DNA of 64,000 bases. Origin: Chlamydoabsidia padenii (Eukaryota > Mucoromycota > Mucoromycetes > Mucorales > Cunninghamellaceae). The stretch is taken from assembly GCA_025330725.1 (NCBI GenBank), contig JAIWND010000024.1, forward strand, positions 361,031 through 425,030, in the 5' to 3' direction. Positions 35,701 through 45,524 of this stretch are shown piece by piece (position 1 is the first letter of the stretch; the number at the start of each line of letters is the position of its first letter). The notes under the pieces were generated by a model. The model was not told the origin of the DNA and made no database searches. It saw only the letters and a program-made list of their open reading frames with translations. The position numbers and the translations under genes are program-made.

Positions 35701-36712
35701 CATCGCTTGATAATGAGAGAGAAGAAGTATCACGTTTCCAAGCCGTGGGTGTAAGGTATTGCTGAGGTCTTTGTTGTGGCTGTTGTTGAGGCACTACTTG
35801 ATCTTTTTGTTGTTGAGTCAATCCTTGTTGCTGTTGGGCTTGTATTTCAGTGACCGATTGAATAAGATCTTCGTCTTCAGGATGGACCAAGACTTTTGGA
35901 GATTGTGTTGTAGTATTGCTAGAATATGTATATTGTTGTTGTTGTTGCCGACCTTGTTCCACCTGAGTTTTATCTTGTTCAGCATCCTGGAAGCTTTCAT
36001 TGTCACCATCGGCACTTAAGTCGTCGTCGTTTTCAAAGTCGGATTCCACTTCGTAAAAATTGATTTTTTCCAAATTATCTTCAGTTGCAATAGTCACCCT
36101 TTTTGATGAGGAGGTGGTAAAAGATGTGAATTCAGACGAGGCAAGAGTGGTGACGGTAGTATCAGGAGAAGGAGAGGTGATTTCCACATTTCTATGTTTA
36201 TTCAGCCTGGCCAATCGCTCGTAAGGTGTCTAAAAAGAGGGGGAAGAGAAGAAAAGCGTTGAAATTAAAACCAGGTTTTTATGTTCAATTTTTCAAATCC
36301 CGCCATTCTGTCCTACCTCGATATTTTCAGCTGGTATATAGCCAATCTCCCGAGTTTTCAATACCTCGACGAGCCACCAGTAAATATTGGTGTCCTCCAT
36401 TAGAATCAAGGCATCTCCTTTTACTACAGACGCCTGACCTTCAACAGTGGCAGTAAACGTATGTAGAGCATACACCAAGTCAAAATTGATGTTTTCATCG
36501 GGAATGCTTGGGGAGGAAGACATTGAAGACGATCCATCCTCTTCAATAATCATATCACTATGATCATTATCGGGATTATTATTACTGTAGTGGTTATGAT
36601 GTTGTTGGTAGTCATTTTCTTTGGTGGACAAATGTTCATTCTCCGACACTATCGAAGAGGGTCGATGCCACCGCTGTTGTTGTTGAGTGGATGCATTGAT
36701 AGTCAAAGTCAT
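32723..36712 (-). CDS. SH3 plus Ras-association domain polarity-type protein (Bud14/Tea4-like N-terminus)
   Basis: Four exons, 36317-36712, 35482-36229, 34782-35408 and 32723-34722, encode 1256 residues. The SH3 domain (about 80-132) reads VYALHTFTATVEGQ, ends with GYIPAENIE and is followed by TPYERLARLNKHRNV, a tail found after the SH3 domain of Bud14/Tea4-type polarity proteins. KINF at about 187-190 fits the protein phosphatase 1 docking pattern [RK][VI]xF. Two Ras-association-like regions follow (about 310-420 and 460-600, each with an IEYYIAVQGADG or IKYYMSVRSGTG block). The long C-terminus is Ser-rich and acidic with polar repeats. A scaffold linking small GTPases and PP1 at growth tips is inferred. 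The repeat of the YY-V block suggests domain duplication. Confidence 0.72.
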
Positions 36713-38087
36713 TTATAACAAATCATAAATAGAAAAAAAAAAAAAAAAGAAAGGAAAAAGAAAGGAAACCAAAAAAAAGGAAGCAGTAAAAAATCTCTTT
36801 ATCTTTGACCCCTTTTACTCACTTTCCCCCTTTTCTGTTCTGTCTTCGTGGTTTCTTTTTCTATACACCTACCACACCAGACTCAGCCTCTTGTACACAC
36901 ACACACACACACACACACAAATATCAGCGTATGTTAATAGAAATATGTTCTTTCTATAACTTCTCACTCACCTCCTTGATTTTGACCACCTATCGGATCG
37001 ATGACCTCCTCCTTCCCTTACTTTCAAACTCCGATATAGAATGTGTTGCTCCCCCTTTTGTCCTATCATTAAGATTACCCATCTATCCTTCATAAAGATA
37101 TTTATACCATGTCCCTCCCTTTGATTGCATACACTAATTACTTGATTTTATCATTATCATAATAACAAACAACACAATAATCGAGACTCTCTTTTAGATT
37201 ATAACAATGTCACTCCTACCTCGTTTCCCACAAGAAGCTCCTTTGACCCTGATACATCCCTTTCCTCCTTTCTCGGAAACTCCTATTTATCTTTTATAAC
37301 AACCCAGGTTGGGTCTTTTTCCAAAAATAAAATGCGACCAAAGAGAAATAGGTACCTAGACATCAAAAACTAAAATTCATGCAGATATTCAAATCCCGAC
37401 TGCATAAACATAGTTGTCCCACCGGATCTCTCAAGTGGAGAAGACTCGGGTGTCATAATAATGTAGTTGGTTTATTTATAGTGTAAAGAGACCAAGAAAC
37501 AGAGTTCGCACGTTTTGATTTTGTTACAAAATGAGCCAGTTTAAACTCCTTGAAGATGTACTTTGTGATTCGTGTCCTTTTTGGGCAATCTGTTTCCTTT
37601 TCGCTGATCCATGTTCCTTACTCCTCCTTTATCAAATTATTTGACAATGCGGGGCATGGATTTTTGATGGGGTTCTGTCCGTTTTGCATTTGACATATGT
37701 TGATGGGACTGATTACATAATGGCACCTATCCCTCCCTTCTTTTTGACTTTGCGCAAGTTGTAGTCCATCTATTGCAGAAGTCTTGATGATGTTGTATAA
37801 AAAAGATGCATCAGCTGTAAGAAAAAAAAAAAAACATACCACTGCTAATCAGCAATAGAGGGGAAAAAACCCATGTACCAACCACCGACAAATCATAGCA
37901 TGATTGACTCCAATCCCATAGACTCCAACATCATCATCCATAGCAACACAACATCAATACCAAAGGACCCAATAGATTTGTTAAATGACAATGTTTTTAT
38001 TCAATAAAAAATAAAGATCAGACAATCAAAAAAAAAAAAAAAAAGAGATGGGGATAGCATTAACGTAAATTAAGGAGATATACGTGT
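36713..38087. other. Long intergenic region
   Basis: No gene supported; one minus-strand frame near 37618-37842 has no motif. It contains an AC dinucleotide repeat (about 36895-36918), and TTCATGCA at 37376-37383 followed at 37390-37398 by CAAATCCCG, the best-formed copy of the recurrent module. Sequence near 37980-38050 (AATAAA-like and A runs) is the eL42 3' flank. Confidence 0.5.
36895..36918 (+). repeat. AC dinucleotide repeat
   Basis: Twelve AC units in the promoter-side spacer of the SH3/RA gene. Confidence 0.9.
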
Positions 38088-38751
38088 TTAGAACACGAGA
38101 GCAGCACCCTTGGTCTTCTTGTCACCACCCAATTCGAAGTGCTTACAACGCTTGATAGGAAGTTGCATCTTGTACTTGCACTTGGTACATTCCAAACGGA
38201 GGACAATCTTCTTGGTAGTCTTGGCCTATTGAGGATAAAGAGAGAGAGAGAGAGAAAAAAAGAGGGTGGTTAAAGAATGGCTCTAGTGATTATTTTATCC
38301 TTGCTTACCTTCTTGTGGAAAACGGGCTTGGTTTGACCACCATAACCAGATTGCTTACGGTCGTAACGTCTCTTACCTTGAGCGAAGAGAGAAGCCTTAC
38401 CAGCCTTGTATTGAGTGACCTTGTGAGGGGTGTGCTTACGGCACTTGAGACCCTTACAGTAGGTGTTTCTGGTCTTTGGGATGTTAACCTATATCGAGAG
38501 GAAAAAAAGAGTCAATAAAGTACTGTTACTTTTTTGTTATCCTGTCAGTGTTGTTCCATCCATTCATCCATCCACAGTGTCATTGAGTTTGTGCTTGTAA
38601 TGGTAAGTGATGTAGCCACCTGTATAAAAAAAATCGGTGGGTGATATCTGCCTCGTTTATTTCTGATTCGTTGTAGTGGTTGATTGTTGCATTGTACACA
38701 GATGGATGGATGGATGGATGGATGGATGGATAATTGTCTGTAATTTACCAT
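38088..38751 (-). CDS. RPL42: 60S ribosomal protein eL42 (L44/L36a)
   Basis: Three exons: 38749-38751 (the ATG only), 38309-38488 and 38088-38225, giving 106 residues. The protein sits near the ribosomal E site. It starts [17 protein letters not shown], has the C-x2-C/C-x4-C-like zinc positions (CKGLKC and [15 protein letters not shown]) and the [17 protein letters not shown] segment. Residue 56 is proline, the cycloheximide-sensitive state known from yeasts, where a change to Gln gives resistance. Codon use is strongly biased (AAG, GGT, CTC, ACC), as expected of a highly expressed gene. Intron 1 (260 bases) follows the start codon directly and carries complementary tetranucleotide repeats; the ATG-only exon is common in fungal ribosomal-protein genes. 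Confidence 0.97.
38556..38731 (-). repeat. Complementary tetranucleotide repeats inside eL42 intron 1
   Basis: On the plus strand, CCATCCATTCATCCATCCA occupies 38556-38574 and a GATG array occupies 38701-38731. In the pre-mRNA the (CCAT)n stretch lies about 20 bases after the 5' splice site and its complement lies about 70 bases before the 3' splice site. A stem of roughly 19 base pairs with one mismatch could form and loop out the middle of the intron. Confidence 0.75.
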
Positions 38752-38991
38752 TGCAAAAAACAAGTAAGTTAGAAAGAAAGAGCCAAACGAAAGGGCGGCC
38801 TTTCATTTTTATTTTAACCTTGACTCAGCTATTTCACGCGCCGATTTAATGTATAATTCATTCGTTTGATCTCGCATTGCAAATGACACAGTAAAAAGTC
38901 AACCAAAATACGTTATTAACAATCCAGTCTTTGTTTATTAAAAAAAAAAGTAGATCAAATACAACACTACAACTAACTATATTATTTTACA

Positions 38992-39262
38992 CTATTCTAA
39001 AGAGAGAGAAGAATTGGATGGATTATGAGAGGTATCTTCAGTTGTCGCAGATTTGTCTGCCTTGGTACCCATGTAAGCATTCGTTAAAAAGTCCATGTTC
39101 GGTATCCGTTTCGCAGCCTGGTGTATATGATAAGGCACCAAGAGTTTCATCGTCTCGTCATCTCTACGTTCCTTTTTCCAGATCTCCACACCTCCAGCAA
39201 GTAGTTTCTTGATAAACAATTTGGTGATCTATACAAATATGATAAGGTTAGCCATCGGGTTC

Positions 39263-39315
<53 letters not shown>

Positions 39316-42300
39316 TGTGCATATATATTTACCTGGACAAAGAGTTGACCTACTACTAGACGCTGATCCATGGCTGTAGTTAGATCCATCACAGATGGGA
39401 CATTTGGGCGTTGAAAATGCAGCTGTCCAGATTGCCGTGAAAGGCTGAGCTCGTTCCCGATCATGCCTTTAAGCCGTAATTGTGCAATCACCGACCACAT
39501 CCAATCCAGAGTTCGTTCGTCTCCAGTCGTCAATTCTGAGGCTGATTCCTTGAGATAATCCAGTAATTCTTGGTGCTGATGGAGAATTGTCGACGTACGA
39601 GTTGTTCCTATTGCAGTTGCCGGTAGATGACTTGGTGCTGGTGTACAAGTTAGATGGTGGTGGGTTGCCGAGGTAGTCGAATCATGCTGTATATCCACAT
39701 CCACATCCAATTCCTCGTCGTCTTCTTCTTTTGTGCGCTTTTCCCGTCGATCCTCCCTCTTTTTTGATTGTTGTTGTTCCAGGTCCAGACCAAGTGAAGT
39801 CAATAAAGTTTGTACGTCGGATAATGTATGCTGATCACCTAAAACCGCCCGTTTTTGTTTCCATCCTGTGGGTTTACTTGGACAGTCCGTATGCATTGCA
39901 GAGCCACAGTAACGACACCAAATGCGTGAGTTCTCTTCCTTGTCATTGTTGTCCAGTATTTTCGACGTCTCCGATGAATTGTCATTGTTAAGGGGAGTGT
40001 AACCTTGAGCACGGCACCAGTGGATCACTTCTTTGGTTCCCAGCGTATCACTTGCTGATAAAAGAACTTCATCCTTGGTATCCCTACACCATTGTTGTAC
40101 GTGGCGACGAAGCAAATGACTGCGGTACCACTATGATTAGAAAAAATTAAATAACGAATCATTTAGTTTATTATCTTCTGTTTGTAGCCAAAGGATACTT
40201 ACCTCCAAAGCTTTACGCTTAGGAGATGGCCAAGTAAGATACTGTTGATTGTCTTGAGCACATGTATAAGGAAGAGGAGATTGTAACTGAGAGCCAGCTC
40301 GAAGCACAATCGGGAATTGCTGTACAGATTCCTTCAAGATCCCCTGAAGAAGAGTTAACCGTTGTTTACCAGCATTAAATGAGATATGTTGTTGTCCTTG
40401 TGATGGTATGTTGGGAGTGAGAAGCATAGACTGAGGCGAAGAGGGTGTAGTCACAGGTGGAGTAGTAGGATCTGTCAAAGTAGCCGGAATGGAGGTCACG
40501 TCGTCAAAGTTGGTGTTTCGATCCAATTCAATGTCAAATCCACGTTCACTGCCCAATCGTTGTCGCCCTGATAAAGTATAATCCAGTTTCAAATGGTGTA
40601 TAATGTCCAGGCTTTTGTTGCGTCGCTTGTCGACAAAATAGAGTTGGAGTCGAATAGGAAATTCACCCCAGCCAAGTCTTGTAAGTCGAAATGGTGATTC
40701 AGTCACGTCTACCACATCGTACGGTTTGTAGCTAGGGTGAAGATGATACCGCACCCCTGTTAAAAGCTGAGCCTTATCTTTTTCCTATGGTTCCCCCACC
40801 CCACCAAAGAAAAAGGTCAGTCTTTTTGATCTTTTCACAATTGTGTATGTATCTTACTTGATGTGGTTCGACAACGTAGATCATCCATTTATGGGTATAG
40901 TTTTTTAATGTCGGGTCCCGTTTATCTATTGGAGATAAAAAATAAAATAAGAAAAGTTCAGTATCTAGTTATAGGAAGGAATAAGCTATTTACCTGGAGG
41001 AATGTATTTACTGACGTTTCCTACCACGATACGTCTTTTAATGTAAAACCGCGATCCCTTTTCTGCTATTGCCGAGGTTAATGATTCCGTTTTAGTATTG
41101 TTATCATCGTCAGGAATTTCGGAGACAGGAGTCAAAGGAGTAGCACTTGATGATGAAGGTACATTTATGGAAGTGGTGTTGCTGGTTGTAGGAGTTTTTT
41201 CTGCATACGATTCTAGAGGTGCCTGTGGTGTAGAATGGTTTGGGTCGTTTGGTTGAGACGAGGTTGGAGTTGACACTTGTGGCGATAGTATGTCGGTAGC
41301 ACCGGTCGAAGGAGAAGAATTAGATATATTTTGATTAAATGGTGCAGATATATTATCCTCCAAAGAAAAGGTATCCATAGTTGATGTGGTAGGTGATAGA
41401 TTCGTTTGTCTGGCATCTGGACTTGGTTGTTCTGATGCTGTAACAGTGGCGGGTTCGTTGTTTGTATTCTTCATGTCATTATCGAGTACTTTTTGTACCT
41501 GATCCGTTGGTATTGATTCCGTTTTCATCCGTTTTGCTGTAGAGCCACTTTGATCCAATTCCAAATCAACATCTTCTTCATATTCCTTAATAGTTGGCTA
41601 AAAAGTTAACAAGGATGGTTAGTTAAATCTTTGTCTATTATTTTCTTCTATTCTATTATTACCCTTTCGATCTTTTTAGCAGGTGTTCTATAAATAAAAG
41701 GGCGTAGATAGGTGAGTAAGGAGTATATAACTATTTTTCTTTTCTTTTCAATATGCTTACGCAGGGACGACCGGTAAAGCCAAGGGTCTGGTTCGGATAG
41801 GGTGATCTTCAGGGACTTCAGATTCATCAACTGGTGTCCCACATTGGGCCATTATATTTTCATAGAATCCAAATTCCAAAGAGTGAGAGATCCGGCAATG
41901 ATTCAAGAGACCAAGTTGTGTCGAAAAGTTATCACGATGACAGACAGGACACCCCAACCTATATTCAATTAGAAAAACATTATTAAATGATCACCATATA
42001 AATGAGGTCTTACCTAACATAAACACCATCAATACGTCGCCCATAAAGTGTCTGTTTTGCACCCAAGGATGTTGGTTTAGTCGCCTTTCTTTTCATTGAG
42101 GATCCTGTTGAGGTGGACAAAGTCGACGAGGTTGGTACACCATGGCCATAATACAAGGCCGCTGCAGATTGTCGAGTAAAGTGGGGAAGATCAGGTAAGG
42201 TAGCTGCCAAGGTTTCTATAAACAAAAAATAAAACATTAGTCTGACCGTAAATGCTATTTGCCCAGTAACAGTTCTTTATGTTTTTACCATTTTTGATCG

Positions 42301-42620
42301 CCAGTTCCAAGTCTTGTAAGGTGCTTTCAGCATTTTCAATTTCTTTTTGTATAGTCGCCACTTCCCGATACTTGAGATAGATTTCCAAATCAAACTGGTG
42401 ATCGATAATGTCCAAGATCTTTTGTTTGTTGCCTTCACCTATCGTTATATAAAACACTATTAGTTGATTGATCGTAGGAGCTTTTTCACGTCTACTTTTG
42501 TTTGTTTGACTTTGTTGACTTCAATAGTCTTCTTCTTCTTTAATACTTACGTTGTTTTAAATCTTCAGTGATATTCAAGGAGGGAGACGGATTAACTTGA
42601 TCAACATTATCCGCCATCAT
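38992..42620 (-). CDS. YEATS-domain chromatin reader, YEATS2-like
   Basis: Ten exons, 42551-42620, 42289-42438, 42014-42215, 41761-41958, 41663-41687, 40994-41597, 40858-40925, 40203-40784, 39333-40130 and 38992-39228, encode 977 residues. After an N-terminal helical part comes a C2H2-like finger (GCPVCHRDNF...LLNHCRISH, about 142-166), a Ser/Thr/Pro-rich linker, then the YEATS domain (about 398-530): FYIKRRIVVGNVSKYIPP, THKWMIYVVEP, HPSYKPYDVVDVTESPF, LTRLGWGEFPIRLQLYF. YEATS domains read acylated histone lysines; YEATS2 belongs to the ATAC acetyltransferase complex, and this protein shares its linear order including a C-terminal region with AKGYxP-like and CRYCG...H elements. Exon 5 is only 25 bases. 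A Yaf9/AF9-type protein is less likely because of the long N-terminus. Confidence 0.9.
39263..39314 (+). repeat. AT then GT dinucleotide repeat
   Basis: A compound microsatellite within the last intron of the YEATS2-like gene. Confidence 0.9.
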
Positions 42621-42796
42621 AGATTCAGTATCATAGAGAAAAGAAAGACGTGAACTGAAAAAAAAAAGGAAAAAGAAAATTTAAGCGAGGGCTCAAAATC
42701 ATTCAAACACCGCCATGTTTATTTGTTTGAGCAAAGACGGGATATGAAAGTTGAAGTCGGTATTTGAATTTCGTTGAAAATCATGCAAAGGTGTCA

Positions 42797-42835
<39 letters not shown>

Positions 42836-43138
42836 GCATAATCTGATCTACTCCACATTCTATGTACAACTATTAATCAATGAAAATACATCCATTTTAT
42901 TTTGTTCCCCGTCACATGTCTCATGCTTTTATACCTAGTAAATGCATATTTGACTGCATCGAAGTTACTGTGCAGTGGCCTGGCGAGGGTTTAAATTTAT
43001 TCCATTTGGTGTCTGATCATCTTTCCTATAAAACATCGTAAAGTAAAAATAAGACCATGTGATTAAATGTTTATTGTTTATTGATTGGTTGATTATATAT
43101 ATATGAATTAAAAAAAGTAAACTAAACTAGAGTATAAA
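42621..43138. promoter_or_regulatory. YEATS2-like gene promoter side, with 37-base T run
   Basis: Upstream of the YEATS2-like start lie GACGGGATATGAAAG near 42738-42752 and ATCATGCAAAGG near 42779-42790, weak versions of the recurrent module, then a T run at 42798-42834. The right part is the 3' flank of the RasGEF-like gene. No gene. Confidence 0.4.
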
Positions 43139-45352
43139 TTAACAGGCTTGACCAAAAGGTGGAGTGACACATTCTCTAGCATGACGGGACTTTACAAATT
43201 CACCATTTATCATGGTACTTGATTCCAGTTTGTCTTCATTTAGGGTTTCGAGAGTGTAGCCTTGCCAGTCTTGCTGTTGGACCTTGAGGATGGTTTCCGC
43301 CCGCCATTTAGCTTCTTCCGAAGTAGCTAGATACCCTTTCCATTCTTCTTCAGAGGCTTCAGAGGAGGGGGTCGATCGAGGTTGTTCAGGTTTGGGATAG
43401 CCGGTCCATTCTTCGTCATCATCATCTTCAGCCATGTCGTCGTCTGTTGGTTTACCCGGGTACCCTGTCCATTGTTCACTATCTGCATCGTCTTCGATGG
43501 TTGGGACGTCGTTTGGTGTTGATTCAGTCGAGGTGACAATGATAATTTCCACTTCCTGATCCTGTTGTTCTACTGGTAAAGGCTCCGTATATTCCTCTGG
43601 CTGTTGTTGTTGTTGTTGTTGTTGGTGTTCTACTAGTGTTGGTTCAATATGCTGCTCTTCATCCTTTTCTTGTTGGATCTGTTGTTGTTCTATTTGGGGC
43701 TTGGTCTTTTCTTCTTCTTGTTGTATTTGCTGTTGCTCTACTTGGGGTTTTATATCTTCTTCTCGTTGTTGTTGTTGTAATTGTGATGGTTCGATATTGC
43801 TGTTTTCTTCATTTTCTTCTTCTTCTTCTAGTTGTTGATGTAGCTGTTCTTGTGGTTGTTTATGTACCGAATCGTCATCATCATCGTTATCATCGTCGTC
43901 ATCCGATACATCATCCCCATCCCCATCATACATTACGGAATTTCCCAGTTGCTGTTGATCCAGTTGTGAAAGATCCATGGTGGTTGCTGTAGCCGAGATT
44001 GGAATTGAAGATACCACATTGAGAACGGCTTCTTTCGGTTTGTCATCTTCAGTTGAGGTCCTTCTGTCACTGATATCATGTAGTTGTTCTGTTGTGTTTT
44101 CATGATGTGGATCTATCATAATACTATCATCATCATCGTCGTCGTCGTCATAAGGAATCGTTTGTACGCGCCAATCTTGCCCATCATCATAATCTTGTTG
44201 TTGTACCATCAATGTTTCGTCCAGGACAGGTAAAGAAGGAGGTGGTTTATCTTTGGATTCGACCAGTTGACTTTCCAAACCCAATTGCTCTGTGGTAAGA
44301 TACGGACGAGAGACTAACCAATGCTGTAGGACAAGATCACCTGGGCCGAGTTTGAGAAGATCCACGATCGAGTGTGGTGGTAAAATAGGCGGTAGATTGC
44401 TATTAGTACTGAGATTATTGCCGTTGTTGTTACTGATATTGATGTTACTGTTGTTGTATGAGGTGGATGATGATGAGAAGAGCATTGTGGTGGAGGCCGG
44501 AGAAGAAGGAGGAGTGCTTGGCAGTAAGAGAGATCGAGCAACATCAACTTGAGTGGGCCACCGATTGGTTCGGCACAGCCTGACTAGCAAATCCCTATCT
44601 GCTTCAGTCTCGGCTTCAACGAGAGGTGGCAACCATGGAATAGCCACAAGCATAGAATTCATATTTGCTGCCGCTGCTGCCGCTGATGTCGATGTAGTCG
44701 TTGATTCGCTGACAAATGAGGACGAGGATAGTTTCTTGATAGAGTCAGACCAACGTCGTCTGTCGTGAGGATCGAGCCGGTAAGGTCGAAGTGGTAAGAG
44801 AGACCTACGTAAAGCCTGACGATAAGCGGCAAAACTAGTGTCATTGGTTGTCGCTGTAGTGGCATCGTCATGGTGGACCCAAGGAAAGTCATGACAGAGT
44901 GGTGAGGCAGAAGAAGTCGAAAGACGTTGGACAGCAGGAAGAGCCAAGCACCGAACCACCGCCATTAATCCATTCCAGTCTCGATAGTGATGTAGTACAT
45001 GAGCCAGTCGTACAGCATGGTCAAAGGCCGCATAGGAATTAGTAATAATCAGTTGGTGAGCCAGACTGTGCATGAGATACTGATGAAAGTCATCTAGTCG
45101 GTCGTGAGTGCTGGCGCTGTTGAAGAGTTGAGCATCTACCGCCACGATCTGTTTAGCCAGGATTTCAGGGTGCCATTGATGGAATAAAACCGCGCGAACG
45201 CCATGCATCTGTTGAGTGAGTTGATCCAGTCGGTGACGCTGTTGACTAATAACTGCTTCTGATGAGGAAGGAGACTGTGTCAAATCGGCCAGTTGAGACG
45301 CGCAACTGAGTGATTGCTGGATTAATGGTGAGACAGGGATGGAGGGTAACAT
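43139..45352 (-). CDS. RasGEF-like protein with acidic/Gln-rich tail and WxGY repeats
   Basis: One exon of 737 residues, unusual among intron-rich neighbours. Residues about 45-150 resemble part of a Cdc25/RasGEF catalytic fold: HPEILAKQIVAVDAQLFNSA, then VRLAHVLHHYRDWNGLMAVVRCLALPAVQRL, recalling the AxHLxxLxNFNSLMAIxxxLxxxxVxRL pattern. The match covers only part of the domain, so exchange activity on Ras is not assured. The middle holds Ser/Asn-rich linkers. The C-terminal 330 residues are Asp/Glu- and Gln-rich and end with four copies of a (E/Q)(E/Q/D)WxGY motif, at about 626-631, 647-652, 669-674 and 694-699. The start is the only ATG before the conserved part. Confidence 0.7.
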   Translation of the reverse strand: MLPSIPVSPLIQQSLSCASQLADLTQSPSSSEAVISQQRHRLDQLTQQMHGVRAVLFHQWHPEILAKQIVAVDAQLFNSASTHDRLDDFHQYLMHSLAHQLIITNSYAAFDHAVRLAHVLHHYRDWNGLMAVVRCLALPAVQRLSTSSASPLCHDFPWVHHDDATTATTNDTSFAAYRQALRRSLLPLRPYRLDPHDRRRWSDSIKKLSSSSFVSESTTTSTSAAAAAANMNSMLVAIPWLPPLVEAETEADRDLLVRLCRTNRWPTQVDVARSLLLPSTPPSSPASTTMLFSSSSTSYNNSNINISNNNGNNLSTNSNLPPILPPHSIVDLLKLGPGDLVLQHWLVSRPYLTTEQLGLESQLVESKDKPPPSLPVLDETLMVQQQDYDDGQDWRVQTIPYDDDDDDDDSIMIDPHHENTTEQLHDISDRRTSTEDDKPKEAVLNVVSSIPISATATTMDLSQLDQQQLGNSVMYDGDGDDVSDDDDDNDDDDDSVHKQPQEQLHQQLEEEEENEENSNIEPSQLQQQQREEDIKPQVEQQQIQQEEEKTKPQIEQQQIQQEKDEEQHIEPTLVEHQQQQQQQQPEEYTEPLPVEQQDQEVEIIIVTSTESTPNDVPTIEDDADSEQWTGYPGKPTDDDMAEDDDDEEWTGYPKPEQPRSTPSSEASEEEWKGYLATSEEAKWRAETILKVQQQDWQGYTLETLNEDKLESSTMINGEFVKSRHARECVTPPFGQAC

Positions 45353-45524
45353 GAATAAGATGGATAAATAAAAAAGTAAAAGAGAAGAGAAGATGGGGAG
45401 TGATAAATGTAGAAGGAAGAAGAAGAGACTTGAAAAAAAAAGGAGAAGTAATAGCCCCTTGATTTTTTATTTGGAGTCACCCCTTTAAACCCCGATCAAG
45501 CCAGAGTGCATAATGTGATATTTT

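Noticed and set aside
37618..37842. Minus-strand frame in the long spacer before eL42
   Set aside because: No motif, no introns and no neighbouring exons that extend it.
38545..38763. Minus-strand frame with Ile-His-Pro-Ser repeats over eL42 intron 1
   Set aside because: It comes from the tetranucleotide array inside the intron, and the adjoining exons clearly encode eL42.
43636..43992. Val/Leu-rich plus-strand frame opposite the RasGEF-like gene
   Set aside because: It is the complement of Gln, Asp and Glu codon repeats and mimics membrane helices only through that composition.
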